Source of the DNA: a virus
Virus record (IMG/VR): IMGVR_UViG_3300038701_001252
Location: 1-42,281 of that record
DNA: 42,281 bases
Reading direction: 5' to 3' (one strand)
The notes below the pieces were generated by a model. That model saw only the letters and a list, made by a program, of their open reading frames with translations. It had not been told where the DNA came from and searched no databases. A program made the translations under genes and the position numbers. This document shows positions 6,490 through 14,325 of the stretch, piece by piece (the first letter of the stretch is position 1; each line of letters opens with the position of its first letter).

Positions 6490-6809
6490 TTATGGTCCCT
6501 ATTAATTAAGTCCTCAGACCTGTTATATTCTGCGCCTTCAACTATTTCCAGCTTATGCTCTTCAAATTTTGGCCGAATCCATTCGGCTAAATCATCAAGT
6601 GAGGTTTCGAGCTCACTTTCTACAAACTCATTAGGGTAATACATGTGGCGCCCGCTTTTATTTTCGATTCGAACACCTTCGAACACAACATCATGTGTGT
6701 TATTGTATGCATTCCATTGAATATCACAAATGATGCTGACTCTGTAGCTGCTGTCTAAAGTACAAAAAGGACTCTCGAAGGCAGTCCCATGCCATGCATA
6801 TTCAGCCAT
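6486..6809 (-). CDS. Early protein of unknown function
   Basis: 107 residues. ATG lies within the last codons of the zinc-ribbon gene (8-nt overlap) with an AAGGTGGGG ribosome site inside that gene. The N-terminal half looks beta-rich (YRVSIICDIQWNAYNN, HDVVFEGVRIEN) and the C-terminal half acidic and helical (ESELETSLDDLAEWIRPKFEEH). No motif recognised. Its tight coupling on both sides supports it as a real operon member. Confidence 0.65.
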   Translation of the reverse strand: MAEYAWHGTAFESPFCTLDSSYRVSIICDIQWNAYNNTHDVVFEGVRIENKSGRHMYYPNEFVESELETSLDDLAEWIRPKFEEHKLEIVEGAEYNRSEDLINRDHK

Positions 6810-6936
6810 CTTTCCCCACCTTTTTTGATACTGTTGATTTACATTTGGGGCAGTTGTATAATTTTAAGTTATCCATTCTGCCAATATAATATTTCTCTAC
6901 CGTTTTAAAGGTATGTCCACAGCTGCATTTTTTCAT
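6802..6936 (-). CDS. Small zinc-ribbon protein
   Basis: 44 residues. Start overlaps the upstream stop (TAATG) and the end overlaps the next start by 8 nt, so it is locked between two operon genes. It has C-x-C (Cys4, Cys6) and, 22 residues later, C-x-x-C (Cys29, Cys32) with basic residues around them: a four-cysteine zinc ribbon. Such phage proteins usually bind DNA, RNA or a protein partner; the actual target cannot be told. Confidence 0.65.
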   Translation of the reverse strand: MKKCSCGHTFKTVEKYYIGRMDNLKLYNCPKCKSTVSKKVGKDG

Positions 6937-7157
6937 TATTCGCCACCTTCCATATATAGTTTTTCGTATGCTTCAACATTTTTAATTGGATACAAGACTG
7001 GAGATCTTTTTGATAATCCAAGCTTAATGTATTTAGGCCCCTTGTTATCTTTGCGCCACAGATACAGCGTCATGGGGTGCAGTCCCCACCTCTCTGCCAG
7101 CTGCTTTGTTGTTAGGTGTTTTTTTTGTGAGTCTCTTTTAGATGAGTTCTTACTCAT
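6936..7157 (-). CDS. Excisionase/MerR-like helix-turn-helix protein
   Basis: 73 residues. LTTKQLAERWGLHPMTLYLW (about 15-34) is a clear HTH of the HTH_17/Xis-like group, followed by the wing-like segment SPVLYPIKNVEAYEK. The start overlaps recT by 4 nt. These proteins act as excisionases or small regulators. With no integrase in the genome a directionality factor has no partner, so a role in transcription or in recruiting a replication or recombination complex is likelier here. Confidence 0.7.
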   Translation of the reverse strand: MSKNSSKRDSQKKHLTTKQLAERWGLHPMTLYLWRKDNKGPKYIKLGLSKRSPVLYPIKNVEAYEKLYMEGGE

Positions 7158-7984
7158 ATCGGAACCTCATCTTCAGAGACTGAATTATTGGCTGATGGCT
7201 GAACATTGATAACCTCGCCATCATCTGACTCCCCAACTAAGTCTCTCAGCCTGGATGACGTTTCAGCAGGACGCTCAGGCTCATTTATATTTTTCTCAGA
7301 CTCATTGGCTGACTTATCACTCTTTAGATCATAAAAATCATTATCACTATCCATGGCCATATCTAAGTCTGTACTGCTTGGCAGTCTTTTATAGAGTCTT
7401 TTAATGGCTGACTTACGAATCATTTCTGATCTAAAAGGCCCTTTCCACGGAGTGTTGTTACCTCTGGACGTTTTCTCAATAGCTAGAATATCTTCATTCG
7501 TTAAAACCTCAATATATGTTCCACCGTCTTTTGTTACAGCCATAGCGTAGACTGCTATTGTGTCTCCGCGCTCAGAAAATAAATTCGGTTTATGCTTTAT
7601 GTGCTCACCATCCGAATCAATCCAATATTCGAAATCATCATTTTTATAAACAATATTACTGTTTATGGATTTAATTTCACCTGAGTTTCTAGCTAGCTTC
7701 ATTAAGCCCTTAACCATAGGCATGAATTTAGCCTGATCCTTGAACGGCACAAGAGCCGCCTCCTCTCCATTAGGCATTAACCCTGCCTGACTACACTTAA
7801 CTAACTCTCCATATAGACTTCTGCGATCACATTTAAGTAATTGCGGGCTTGTCTGAATTGCCGTCATGGCTGTTCGTATAAACTTCTTTGGGTTTATGTG
7901 GCCTGGCAGTGCTTGTTTAAACTGATCTTCCATTTTCATCAGTGATGTTCTGATTTCATCTGCTGGCGATAATTGTTTGCTCAT
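7154..7984 (-). CDS. recT: RecT-family single-strand annealing protein
   Basis: 276 residues with the RecT signature through residues about 25-220: TAIQTSPQLLKCDRRSLYGE, QAGLMPNGEEAALVPF, and PWKGPFRSEMIRKSAIKRL, the conserved end of the annealing core. The last 60 residues are acidic and probably disordered. It anneals complementary single strands during phage recombination and possibly replication. Its start overlaps the YqaJ exonuclease gene (ATGA), the usual partner that makes the 3' overhangs RecT loads on. Confidence 0.9.
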   Translation of the reverse strand: MSKQLSPADEIRTSLMKMEDQFKQALPGHINPKKFIRTAMTAIQTSPQLLKCDRRSLYGELVKCSQAGLMPNGEEAALVPFKDQAKFMPMVKGLMKLARNSGEIKSINSNIVYKNDDFEYWIDSDGEHIKHKPNLFSERGDTIAVYAMAVTKDGGTYIEVLTNEDILAIEKTSRGNNTPWKGPFRSEMIRKSAIKRLYKRLPSSTDLDMAMDSDNDFYDLKSDKSANESEKNINEPERPAETSSRLRDLVGESDDGEVINVQPSANNSVSEDEVPI

Positions 7985-8949
7985 TTTGTCTCTCCCTTTT
8001 TCTTGTTTTTAAAAACCCTAAAGTTGCGATAGCTTTTCCTGGTAAAGCTTACCTGTGATTCACCGACAATGCCTGCAGATATAGAGAACCCATCTCCTTT
8101 GACTTTTTCAGCGTCTCCTATTTTCGTTAACAGCTCAGCTTTGATAGCTTCTTTTTCTTTTTTCATTTCTTTTTCTGCACTGGCAAATTTATTATAAAGC
8201 TCTACCAACAGTCCAATGTCATCATCTCCAACTGCATCAATGATTTTCCCAGGCTCAGCCATGTTATATAGTTCGCTTATAAATGCGGCATCACGTTTAA
8301 AGTCAATTTCTGGCGGCTGATTTTTATCTATAGAATCCCAGAACTTTTTAATTTCTTCTTTGATTCTTTTAATAACTTTTTCATCTCGAGTTCTCTTTAA
8401 TAGTCTATAGTCGTTGCCACCAACTAGTACGCCGATCCAAACAGTATCGAGTCCTGTGACCATGAGTTGTTGTTGAATTTGTATTTCATAATATGGAGGG
8501 GCCTCGATTAGTTCGCCATTATCATTCAGCGCCCACTTATCTTTAAACTGCAGGTAATCAATGTTTTTTATTTCAAGCAAAGCCTCTGTTGTTTTAACAA
8601 CAATGTTGGATATCTTCTCAGGTATGGCTATTAGGAAATCAAAACTAGAGCCTGTGCGTTCACCCTTGAGTCGTGCGTACTCTTTAAATGGCTTCATGAT
8701 CCAGCCGTTATCCTCGGCGATCCCCGCAGCGATGGCTGGCTCTAGATGCCTACCCCAGAACATGCGCTGGTTCTCATCTATGCTTACAATCGATCCATTC
8801 TTTTTTCTGTGCCACAGCTCAAATTTGGTGATCCATGGGCTTAGCCCGAATAGCGCCGCCACTTCGGTGCTGGAGACATCCTCAGATTTCATTTTAAGCC
8901 AGTGATCGTGCGAATCAGGCATGATTATTTCTAGGTTATTGGGCTTCAT
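7981..8949 (-). CDS. YqaJ-family viral exonuclease
   Basis: 322 residues of the lambda-exonuclease/YqaJ recombinase fold: SEDVSSTEVAALFGLSPW (about 22-39) near the N-terminus, an acidic active-site region with SSFDFLI and EIKN (the E-x-K of PD-(D/E)XK nucleases), and a Q-rich IQIQQQLMVTG helix. It should resect double-stranded ends 5' to 3' to feed RecT. The N-terminal Met could be at 8949 (4-nt overlap with the upstream stop, chosen) or nine codons later. The C-terminal third has a charged helical stretch. Confidence 0.88.
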   Translation of the reverse strand: MKPNNLEIIMPDSHDHWLKMKSEDVSSTEVAALFGLSPWITKFELWHRKKNGSIVSIDENQRMFWGRHLEPAIAAGIAEDNGWIMKPFKEYARLKGERTGSSFDFLIAIPEKISNIVVKTTEALLEIKNIDYLQFKDKWALNDNGELIEAPPYYEIQIQQQLMVTGLDTVWIGVLVGGNDYRLLKRTRDEKVIKRIKEEIKKFWDSIDKNQPPEIDFKRDAAFISELYNMAEPGKIIDAVGDDDIGLLVELYNKFASAEKEMKKEKEAIKAELLTKIGDAEKVKGDGFSISAGIVGESQVSFTRKSYRNFRVFKNKKKGETK

Positions 8950-9155
8950 TTTAGGAGTTCCTTATTATTTGTATTTATATATTCATTCACCTTCTCGCAT
9001 GGCAAATACCCCTCTCCTGGCACCTCTACGGCATAGCCATCAGGGCAGGTAACCTCAGCACAATTCCAGCCCATACAGTCATCCATTGCCGCTGTTGCTA
9101 AAATGTGAGCAAATATATATAGTAATACTGATGCTATTATTATTTTTTTAAACAC
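8946..9155 (-). CDS. Exported cysteine-rich small protein, first gene of leftward operon
   Basis: 69 residues from a GTG start with AGGGGG upstream. The N-terminus MFKKIIIASVLLYIFAHILA is a signal peptide or anchor, followed by a short domain with four cysteines (DDCMGWNC, VTCPDGY, LPCEK) that could form two disulfides outside the cytoplasm. It is the first product of the leftward early operon. I do not recognise a family. Its SD overlaps, on the other strand, the SD of the divergent 55-aa gene, with the two start codons only 22 bp apart. Confidence 0.65.
   Translation of the reverse strand: MFKKIIIASVLLYIFAHILATAAMDDCMGWNCAEVTCPDGYAVEVPGEGYLPCEKVNEYINTNNKELLK
9095..9123 (+). promoter_or_regulatory. 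Candidate rightward sigma70 promoter
   Basis: TTGCTA (9095-9100), 17-bp spacer, TATAGT (9118-9123), read on the plus strand inside the leftward gene at 8946-9155. It would start transcription near 9130 and serve the 55-aa gene at 9178. The -10 matches 5 of 6 consensus bases and the -35 matches 4 of 6. Confidence 0.4.
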
Positions 9156-9177
9156 TTAAACCCCCTGGAGTCTTAAG

Positions 9178-9345
9178 ATGGCCGAAAAAAAACGAAAAGA
9201 AAAATCCCTAATCGATAAAATTGCTGATAGCTACACTTCTGCGGCTAAAGCTGGATATCTCGGAACTAGAGCTGAAGTAACCGCTAAAGCTGGAAAGCGC
9301 CGAAAGCTTGGAACCCAACAGAAAAAGAAAAGCTATAGTAAGTAA
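9178..9345 (+). CDS. Small basic protein, unknown
   Basis: 55 residues with GGAG 7 nt before ATG. Very rich in Lys and Arg at both ends (MAEKKRKEKSLIDK ... KRRKLGTQQKKKSYSK), with a more neutral helical middle (SYTSAAKAGYLGTRAEVTAKAG). The composition suggests nucleic-acid binding. It lies alone between divergent operons and is predicted to be antisense to the long 5' leader of the leftward transcript, a position typical of small regulators. Function unknown. Confidence 0.6.
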   Translation: MAEKKRKEKSLIDKIADSYTSAAKAGYLGTRAEVTAKAGKRRKLGTQQKKKSYSK

Positions 9346-9382
9346 ACTCCTTTATATCTATTTATATTAAATTATATATAAA

Positions 9383-9411
9383 AATATAGCACCAGTAAAG
9401 TTAAATTTCAA
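9383..9411 (-). promoter_or_regulatory. Leftward early promoter
   Basis: Read on the minus strand: TTGAAA (9411-9406), 17-bp spacer, TATATT (9388-9383), in very AT-rich DNA. Transcription would start near 9376 and run through the 55-aa gene in antisense before reaching the first leftward gene at 9155, giving a leader of about 220 nt. This is the best sigma70-like match upstream of the leftward operon. Confidence 0.5.
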
Positions 9412-9478
9412 TTAATTTAAAATGACGTTCGCACTTGCGACATATTTACAAATTGACTAACTCGCCCAGTAAAAATTA

Positions 9479-9500
9479 CTCTCGTGTTTCAACATGAGAG
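9479..9500. promoter_or_regulatory. Dyad over RBS of the HTH gene, operator or RNA hairpin
   Basis: CTCTCGTGTT (9479-9488) and AACATGAGAG (9491-9500) form an inverted repeat with one mismatch, which in RNA is a G-U pair. The right arm runs into the ribosome site GAGAGGG of the gene at 9507. It could be the operator for the HTH protein encoded just downstream, or a hairpin hiding the RBS. A weaker -35-like TTGACT lies about 25 bp upstream. A smaller dyad, TCGC-actt-GCGA, also lies at 9429-9440. Confidence 0.55.
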
Positions 9501-9506
9501 GGCGCC

Positions 9507-9743
9507 ATGAAATTAACACCAGCAGATTACGTCATTAAAATTTTCGGGGGGGTCAGGGCAACAGCCAGAACACTCAACAGAACCCCCTCAACCATCTCAA
9601 AATGGAGGCATTATCAGTCTAAGTATGCACCAAAAGGCACTCTTCCAAGCAATGCAATACCTCAAATATTAAAAAAAGCACAAGAATTACAGCTAGATAT
9701 AACGGCTGAGGACCTTATTGAGGGGCGTGAGGTTGTTGAGTGA
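9507..9743 (+). CDS. Cro/YdaS-like helix-turn-helix regulator
   Basis: 78 residues. The HTH spans about 10-34 (VIKIFGGVRATARTLNRTPS, TISKW), followed by a loop and a PSNAIPQILKKAQELQL helix, the layout of small Cro- or YdaS-like phage regulators in which GG-x-R-A-x-A marks the first helix. It is the first gene of the rightward replication operon and is preceded by a dyad overlapping its RBS, which suggests autoregulation. No opposing CI-like repressor is visible. Its end overlaps the helicase start (GTGA). Confidence 0.75.
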   Translation: MKLTPADYVIKIFGGVRATARTLNRTPSTISKWRHYQSKYAPKGTLPSNAIPQILKKAQELQLDITAEDLIEGREVVE

Positions 9744-11125
9744 GTATTACCCTTAGGCCATATCAGTCTGATATTATTGATGAAACTCGTGATCTTATGC
9801 GCAGAGGGCATAAATCCATACTCATCCAGTTAGCTACAGGTGGCGGCAAAACGGCCATTGCCTCCTATATGCTAAAGCGTGCTGCTGAGAAAGGCCACAC
9901 AGCCTTTTTTAACTGCCATCGCAGGGAGCTTATAAAGCAGTCTCTCAGCACCTTAGATAAATTCGATGTTCCATGTGGCACAATCGCGGCTGGCTGGCCT
10001 TACAAAAAGTTCAATAAAGTATTCGTAGCCTCAGTCCCATCACTTGGCCGCCGCCTTAAAAGAGTCCCAAAACCATACTTAATATTCTGGGATGAGGCTC
10101 ACTACATCGGGGCTAAAACGTGGACTAATATATTTAAGTCATATCCAGATGCTTTTCACGTCTTGCTAACAGCAACACCAACACGCCTGGATGGTAAAGC
10201 CCTTGGTAACTATGCCTCTGCTATGGTTAGAGGGCCATCTATGAGAACTCTTATTGATCAAGGGCACCTGGCTGACTATAAAATATATGCTCCATCAAAA
10301 CCAGATCTCTCTGGTGTCCGCAGACAGATGGGTGATTTTAGAAAATCTGATCTCGATGACATCCTCATGAAGCCCACCATTGTTGGTAATGCTCTTAATG
10401 AATATAAAAAGTTTTGCTCTGGTAAAAAAGCTGTTGCGTTTTGTGTGTCCAGAAAACACTCACGTTTTGTAGTGGATTGCTTTAATCAATCAGGCATCGC
10501 GGCCAAACATGTAGATGGTGAAACTCCAACTTTTGAGCGCGATCAGGCTATTAGAGATTTCGCTGCTGGAAAAATTAAAGTTATGTCAAATGTGGACTTA
10601 TTTGGCTGTGGTTTTGACCTTCCCAGCATGGAGGCAATCATAGGTCTGCGACCAACTCAGTCATTATCTTTATATTTACAACAAGCTGGCAGGGTATTAA
10701 GACCTGCCCCAAACAAAAAACACGCTATAATTTTAGATCACGTAGGAAATGTTGAGCGGCATGGTTTGCCTGATGAAGATCGTGAATGGAGTTTGAAGGG
10801 GAGGTCCACCTCTAAAAACTCTAAACAGGAGCTAAACACGCCTGTTCGTATTTGTCAGTCATGCTTCGCCGCTCAACACCCTACACCTGTTTGCAAATAC
10901 TGTGGGGTTCCGTTCGAGGTTAAACATCGTGAAGTGGATGAGGTTGACGGCGAACTCTCTGAAATAGATACAGCTAAATTTAAAAGGAAAGCCCGATCTG
11001 AGCAAGGCAAGGCTCAAACCTTAGATGACCTCTATAAATTAGGTAAGCAGCGTGGCTATAAAAACCCCAGGGGCTGGGCCAAGCACATTTTTAATGCACG
11101 CCAGAGAAAGCGGTTAGGTGTTTAA
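9740..11125 (+). CDS. Superfamily 2 DNA/RNA helicase with zinc finger
   Basis: 461 residues, GTG start overlapping the previous stop by 4 nt. Helicase motifs in order: Q-like RPYQ (about 7-10), Walker A ATGGGKT (33-39), DEAH (about 118-121), TATP (about 144-147), and motif VI QQAGRVLRP (about 314-322), so the motor is complete. A C-x-x-C ... C-x-x-C knuckle follows at about 371-390. This Rad25/RecQ-like type is common in phage replication modules and moves along DNA using ATP. It is followed by a VRR-NUC nuclease and a primase, so it probably acts in replication or recombination. Confidence 0.88.
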   Translation: MSITLRPYQSDIIDETRDLMRRGHKSILIQLATGGGKTAIASYMLKRAAEKGHTAFFNCHRRELIKQSLSTLDKFDVPCGTIAAGWPYKKFNKVFVASVPSLGRRLKRVPKPYLIFWDEAHYIGAKTWTNIFKSYPDAFHVLLTATPTRLDGKALGNYASAMVRGPSMRTLIDQGHLADYKIYAPSKPDLSGVRRQMGDFRKSDLDDILMKPTIVGNALNEYKKFCSGKKAVAFCVSRKHSRFVVDCFNQSGIAAKHVDGETPTFERDQAIRDFAAGKIKVMSNVDLFGCGFDLPSMEAIIGLRPTQSLSLYLQQAGRVLRPAPNKKHAIILDHVGNVERHGLPDEDREWSLKGRSTSKNSKQELNTPVRICQSCFAAQHPTPVCKYCGVPFEVKHREVDEVDGELSEIDTAKFKRKARSEQGKAQTLDDLYKLGKQRGYKNPRGWAKHIFNARQRKRLGV

Positions 11126-11146
11126 TGGTAACTAAGCAGGTAAATC

Positions 11147-11542
11147 ATGGCAGCTAAAGAGCGTAACCTAATTAACGAATGCCTAAAAATATATACAGGG
11201 CAGGGCCATCGTTTATTTCGATGCAATACAGGTACGGCTTGGGCTGGCAAAACACGTCGCATAAATAAACCCACCACGTTAACACTAAATAAGGGTGATT
11301 TAATTATTCAAAACGCTAGACCTTTCACTACAGGCTGGCCCAAGGGAACACCTGACACTATTGGATTGACCTCAATTAAAGTAACTGAAAACATGGTAGG
11401 TTCCAGGATCGCGGTGTTCACAGCTTTTGAGATGAAGACTGGACGGCTCAAGCCTACACATGAGCAGATGAATTTTATTAAAATGGTAAACGAACTCGGC
11501 GGTATATCCAAAATCGTTCGAGATATTAACGATATTAAATAA
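11147..11542 (+). CDS. VRR-NUC domain nuclease
   Basis: 131 residues. It has the VRR-NUC layout: an N-terminal RCNTGTAWAG segment, GTPDTIG (the PD of the PD-(D/E)XK site), FEMKTG (the E-x-K), and Q-x-x-F-x-x-x-V-N-E-L-GG near the end. Phage stand-alone VRR-NUC proteins can cut branched DNA. Its place between the helicase and primase genes fits a replication or recombination role. The long insert between the first segment and the PD motif is normal for phage members. Confidence 0.8.
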   Translation: MAAKERNLINECLKIYTGQGHRLFRCNTGTAWAGKTRRINKPTTLTLNKGDLIIQNARPFTTGWPKGTPDTIGLTSIKVTENMVGSRIAVFTAFEMKTGRLKPTHEQMNFIKMVNELGGISKIVRDINDIK

Positions 11543-11562
11543 ACACCTATAAGGGGAACGAA

Positions 11563-11805
11563 ATGGCAATATCAGATAAAATGGCAGCAGCAAACAAAAT
11601 GGCAACATCAAAACCACCAAAACTACTCTATATAAACAAACGCAAACCCACTCGCAAGGTTAGCAATAGAACGTTTAACCCAGAGACTGTCTACCCTGCA
11701 CATACAGCACCTAGAGAGGATCTTGATGCCTATTTATCTATGGCTGATTTTCAGCGTGCTCTTAATGATAAGGAATATGCTGAGCAGATTCTCAACTTAT
11801 TATAG
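11563..11805 (+). CDS. Small protein of unknown function
   Basis: 80 residues with AGGGGAACG before ATG. The first 35 residues are basic and probably flexible (KMAAANKMATSKPPKLLYIN, KRKPTRK). The C-terminal half has a short acidic helical module (REDLDAYLSMADFQRALNDK). It sits between the nuclease and primase genes in the same rightward operon. I do not recognise the family; a replication accessory or DNA-binding role is a guess from context. Confidence 0.6.
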   Translation: MAISDKMAAANKMATSKPPKLLYINKRKPTRKVSNRTFNPETVYPAHTAPREDLDAYLSMADFQRALNDKEYAEQILNLL

Positions 11806-11849
11806 TTTTTATTTTTAATACGTTTATATTTTTTTGATGGGGATACTTC

Positions 11850-14258
11850 GTGGCGAACAACACTATTGGCAATAACTCTGGCGGCACCAGCTCTACTGGT
11901 AATAAAAACTCTGGCAACAAAACCAGCGGCAATAATAAAATGGATTTCAAGCAGCTGGCTAACAATCTACTGCAGAATCAATCGGTACTTTTGCCGAGCT
12001 GGCTGCCTGGAGGTAAACTTAATGGCAGAGAATACGAGTGTGGTAATCTGTCTGGAACGGCTGGATCGTCGTTAAAAGTTAATACAGAGACAGGTGTGTG
12101 GGCTGACTTCGCTACAGGTGAAAAAGGTTCTGACTTAATCTCTCTGTATTCAGCGATTAAAAACATTAAACAATCAGAAGCCTACCGTGAACTCGAGCAC
12201 TACATCACGTCACGGCCTACTCTTCCTCCTGTTAAAAAGCCAAGCCCACCTAAGTCGATTAAAATCACTAAGCCGCCTAGCTCTGCCACACCACCGCCTT
12301 TTGATGAGAACACTATACGATATGAGTACAGAGATATTAATGGTGAACTTATATATATAGTTAACCGCTATGAGAAAAACGGTAAAAAACAATTCTATCC
12401 CCTGTCTTGGGATTCTATATCAAACTCTTGGATTAAAAAAACTCAGCCAGAGCCGCGTCCTTTATATGGTCTGTGGAGATTAAAAGACTCGACCAAACCC
12501 ATCCTTATAGTTGAAGGGGAAAAGGCTCATGACGCTGCTCACGAGTTTGCTGGTAAAACTTATGACGTAATCACATGGAGTGGTGGGACTAATGCTCATA
12601 AGAGACATGATTGGTCTCCTGTGTATGATAAAAACATTTTAATCTGGCCTGATGCTGATGATCCAGGTCGCGATGCTGCTACCAGTATAGCTGAGCATCT
12701 ATTAATGAAATGTAAATCGGTTAAGATCCTCGATGTATCCGATTTTAATTCAGGCAAGGACGCTGCAGATTTTCCGTTTAAGTCTGTTAAGGATTTTATT
12801 GAATGGGGTAAGCCGAGGGCGAGACTCATCGAGCTACCTGAACCTGAGCCCGCACCCACGCCTGAACCAGTCCGTGACATACCCCCACCTCCTGAGCCAC
12901 CACTGGAGCTCACCCGCGCCCAGAATACAGCTGTGGAGATGGTACAAAACGAAATGGATCACTCGCCTCATAAATACGCTAAAATCTGGGATAAACTTGG
13001 TGTTACGTGGAGTGAGTCTACAGGGAACCCACATTATAATGTTAACAACACGATATCTATTCTTGAAAACGACAAACGACTGTCTGGCCGCGTATGGTGG
13101 GACACGTTCCATCAGAAATACTATACAACACTGGATAATAAAACCCCTCAAGAGTGGGCTGATAAATACGACATTAAAATTATGAGGTATATGCAGAAAC
13201 ACCTAGGATTAATCAGGTGCTCAAAACAGATGGTTCAGGACGCGGTGCTACTATATGCTCAGGAGAACCCTAAAAACGAGCCTCTGGACTGGTTTAAGAC
13301 TCTTAAATGGGATGCCACACCTAGAGTATCTAATTTTTTCCATGAATACTTAGGGGCTGAGCAGTCTGAATACACTGAGGCTGTATCGAGAAACTTCTGG
13401 CTATCTATGGTGGCCAGGATATTCACCCCAGGCTGTAAGGCCGATAACATGGTGATACTCGAGGGCAAGCAGGGCGCGTTTAAATCCACGGCTTTATCTA
13501 TTATTGGAGGTAAATGGTATGTTGAGACCAATGAATCACCTAACTCGAAAGACTTTTTTCAATGCCTGCAGGGTAATCTTATTGTTGAAATTGCTGAGCT
13601 GGATTCGTTTAATAAGGCTGAGCGTAATACCATTAAAAAGGTCATCTCAACAGCCAAGGATCGATACAGACCACCATATGGACGCACCCCACAGGACTTC
13701 CCACGGCAATCTATTTTTGTAGGTACAACTAACGAGGACGCCTATCTAAACGATCCCACAGGAGCGCGTAGGTTCTGGCCTGTTACTATAAATGATATAA
13801 ATACATCAGCATTAAAAAGCGATCGTGAGCAGCTATTTGCTGAGGCTGTGTATCTATTCAGGCAAGGTGTTAAGTGGCATGAGGTTCCTAAATCAGCCAA
13901 GGATGAGCAGGAGAAACGCAGAGATTCAGATATCTGGGAAGAGATTATTGCTGAATATCTGGAGTCTGACGCTGCCAGGATTAAGGGATATGTGACCATT
14001 AGAGAGATCGCAATTAACTGTCTTAAGTTCGATTATGATCGATTGACAAAGCCTGTCAAAAATAGAATCGGAGCCATATTGCGCGGTCCGTTAGAGTGTG
14101 AATCTAAGCCCAGAAAAATGCCAGGATCACGGTTCAGTGAGAGACATTTTTTTGTGGAAAAAAGTGGATACCAACTTTCCCTAAATTCTGAACACGCATC
14201 TTTTAGTCACGACGTGCCAAAACGTGTTTCTGTCCCAAATTACGCACCGAATAAATAA
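11850..14258 (+). CDS. Primase-helicase: Toprim plus VapE-type ATPase
   Basis: 802 residues from a GTG start. The first 30 are low-complexity (Asn, Gly, Ser, Thr). A primase-like N-terminal region (about 45-120) is followed by a Toprim domain with VEGEKAHDAA and WPDADDPGRDA (about 220-290). After a proline-rich linker (about 330-350) comes a virulence-associated-E (VapE) P-loop domain, with Walker A GKQGAFKST (about 538-546) and downstream IAELD and FVGTTNEDAYLND motifs. Such fused proteins prime and unwind DNA in phages and satellites. A terminator and an iteron-rich AT-rich region lie directly downstream, which fits a replication protein acting at a nearby origin. Confidence 0.88.
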   Translation: MANNTIGNNSGGTSSTGNKNSGNKTSGNNKMDFKQLANNLLQNQSVLLPSWLPGGKLNGREYECGNLSGTAGSSLKVNTETGVWADFATGEKGSDLISLYSAIKNIKQSEAYRELEHYITSRPTLPPVKKPSPPKSIKITKPPSSATPPPFDENTIRYEYRDINGELIYIVNRYEKNGKKQFYPLSWDSISNSWIKKTQPEPRPLYGLWRLKDSTKPILIVEGEKAHDAAHEFAGKTYDVITWSGGTNAHKRHDWSPVYDKNILIWPDADDPGRDAATSIAEHLLMKCKSVKILDVSDFNSGKDAADFPFKSVKDFIEWGKPRARLIELPEPEPAPTPEPVRDIPPPPEPPLELTRAQNTAVEMVQNEMDHSPHKYAKIWDKLGVTWSESTGNPHYNVNNTISILENDKRLSGRVWWDTFHQKYYTTLDNKTPQEWADKYDIKIMRYMQKHLGLIRCSKQMVQDAVLLYAQENPKNEPLDWFKTLKWDATPRVSNFFHEYLGAEQSEYTEAVSRNFWLSMVARIFTPGCKADNMVILEGKQGAFKSTALSIIGGKWYVETNESPNSKDFFQCLQGNLIVEIAELDSFNKAERNTIKKVISTAKDRYRPPYGRTPQDFPRQSIFVGTTNEDAYLNDPTGARRFWPVTINDINTSALKSDREQLFAEAVYLFRQGVKWHEVPKSAKDEQEKRRDSDIWEEIIAEYLESDAARIKGYVTIREIAINCLKFDYDRLTKPVKNRIGAILRGPLECESKPRKMPGSRFSERHFFVEKSGYQLSLNSEHASFSHDVPKRVSVPNYAPNK

Positions 14259-14287
14259 AATCAAAAATAAATGCCTATAATTTTAGC

Positions 14288-14325
14288 AGACACGATGCGT
14301 TGAGATTGTGTCTACCGTTTTTTTT
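14288..14325 (+). terminator. Rho-independent terminator after the primase gene
   Basis: Stem AGACACGAT (14288-14296) and ATTGTGTCT (14305-14313), 9 bp with one G-U pair and an 8-nt loop, followed by ACCG and eight T (14318-14325). It would end transcription of the rightward replication operon. The stem is A/T-rich and so of moderate strength. Confidence 0.65.

Noticed and set aside
12834-13202. Minus-strand ORF of 122 codons within the primase gene
   Set aside because: Completely covered by a well-supported primase domain on the other strand and without an RBS.
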